64,000 bases of DNA from an uncultured Pirellulaceae bacterium (GTDB taxonomy: Bacteria > Planctomycetota > Planctomycetia > Pirellulales > Pirellulaceae). This document shows, piece after piece, positions 63,589 to 64,000 of this stretch (positions are counted from its first letter, which is position 1; every line of letters starts with the position of its first letter). The stretch spans positions 184,057 to 248,056 of the forward strand of contig CAJQPP010000031.1 in assembly GCA_905480235.1 (NCBI GenBank). Direction: 5' to 3'. Made by a program: the position numbers and the translations under genes. The notes under the pieces were generated by a model, which was not told the DNA's origin, searched no databases, and was given only the letters and a program-made list of their open reading frames with translations.

Positions 63589-64000
63589 TCAGCTTATTGC
63601 GAGTTGCTGAAAACTAACAAGCTGAGAGTGATCGGATCCTTCATCCTGATCTGCGGTCCGTAGTACCGTTTGCATCCCCGCCTCTCTCGCCGCATCCAAT
63701 TCGGCGATCACATCACTCACAAAGCAGATCTTCGAGGCCGCAAACCCCATGTTGGCGGCAATACTACGGTAGCTCTCGACCTCTTTTTTACCGCCGCTGG
63801 TGGTATCAAAATGACCGTCGAACATACCCAGCAAATCGCCTTCGGTGGTATGCCCAAAGAAGAGTTTCTGCGCCCCGATACTGCCCGAAGAATAAATATA
63901 AAGCGGGATGCCGGCCGCTTGGCATTCTCGAAGTTTTGGCAACACATCCGGAAATAACTCGGCAACCAGTTGGCCTCCGTCAAATCCGGCTTTCCAAACC
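63589..64000 (-). CDS. mtnC: Enolase-phosphatase E1 (acireductone synthase), C-terminal part
   Basis: The C-terminal 137 residues of a HAD-family enzyme of methionine salvage, cut off by the right window edge. The visible chain reads WKAGFDGGQLVAELFPDVLPKL, then LYIYSSGSIGAQKLFFGHTTEGDL, GHFDTTSGGKKEVESYRSIAANMG and ICFVSDVIAELDAAREAGMQTVLRT, which match the MtnC pattern, including the Ser of HAD motif 2 and the SD of motif 4. The catalytic Asp motif 1 lies beyond the edge. The enzyme turns the 2,3-diketo intermediate into acireductone. Confidence 0.88.
   Translation of the reverse strand, partial: VWKAGFDGGQLVAELFPDVLPKLRECQAAGIPLYIYSSGSIGAQKLFFGHTTEGDLLGMFDGHFDTTSGGKKEVESYRSIAANMGFAASKICFVSDVIAELDAAREAGMQTVLRTADQDEGSDHSQLVSFQQLAIS

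Overview
The window looks like chromosomal DNA of a planctomycete, probably of the Pirellulales type. The evidence is the mix of PQQ-type beta-propeller secreted proteins, a PVC-type dehydrogenase/cytochrome protein with HEAT repeats, a long MoxR/DUF58/BatA/VWA locus, a very small basic AURKAIP1/COX24-like ribosomal protein, several non-ATG starts and frequent ATGA overlaps between genes. I saw no insertion sequence, prophage, CRISPR array, rRNA or tRNA.

Layout. 1-2128: the start of a redoxin-like secreted protein running off the left edge, and a PQQ beta-propeller protein. 2233-9337: a minus-strand arginine operon in transcription order argF'-argG-argE'-argB/NAT-argC-argH. Its transcarbamylase resembles N-acetylornithine carbamoyltransferase, its deacetylase fits N-acetylcitrulline, and its kinase is fused to an acetyltransferase, so arginine is probably made through acetylcitrulline rather than free ornithine. 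A 32-codon reading frame and a strong terminator hairpin lie in the leader. 9659-11199: an M24 peptidase and a small membrane protein on the plus strand.

11255-35431: a long minus-strand locus. From its upstream end it holds a 1,600-residue PQQ/TPR protein, MoxR ATPase, DUF58 protein, BatA-like and VWA membrane proteins, a DUF4175-like membrane protein, a coiled-coil protein with a QQG/QQE repeat, a helical protein, an NPCBM-like protein, an active HtrA and two HtrA relatives that have lost their catalytic residues. One plus-strand HExxH protein (22738-23301) sits in the middle. The likely theme is chaperone and protease work on envelope proteins.

35615-44426: cupin, divergent NAD-dependent DNA ligase, TPR protein, DCC-family protein, GT-C-like membrane protein, outer-membrane beta-barrel candidate, uracil-DNA glycosylase and an aspartate-carbamoyltransferase-like enzyme. 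44513-52317: hypothetical protein, cyclase-family hydrolase, EEP-family phosphodiesterase, an overlapping obg-coaX-MnmE-like trio and an acidic secreted protein with a clear terminator. 52719-53614: infA and the tiny ribosomal protein, divergently transcribed. 53650-56835: two glycosyltransferases and hypoxanthine phosphoribosyltransferase. 57041-64000: two small plus-strand frames, the large PVC dehydrogenase/cytochrome protein, a zinc-ribbon pseudotrypsin membrane protein, and the C-terminal part of the methionine-salvage enzyme MtnC running off the right edge.

All names come from motif recognition by eye; no database search was run.
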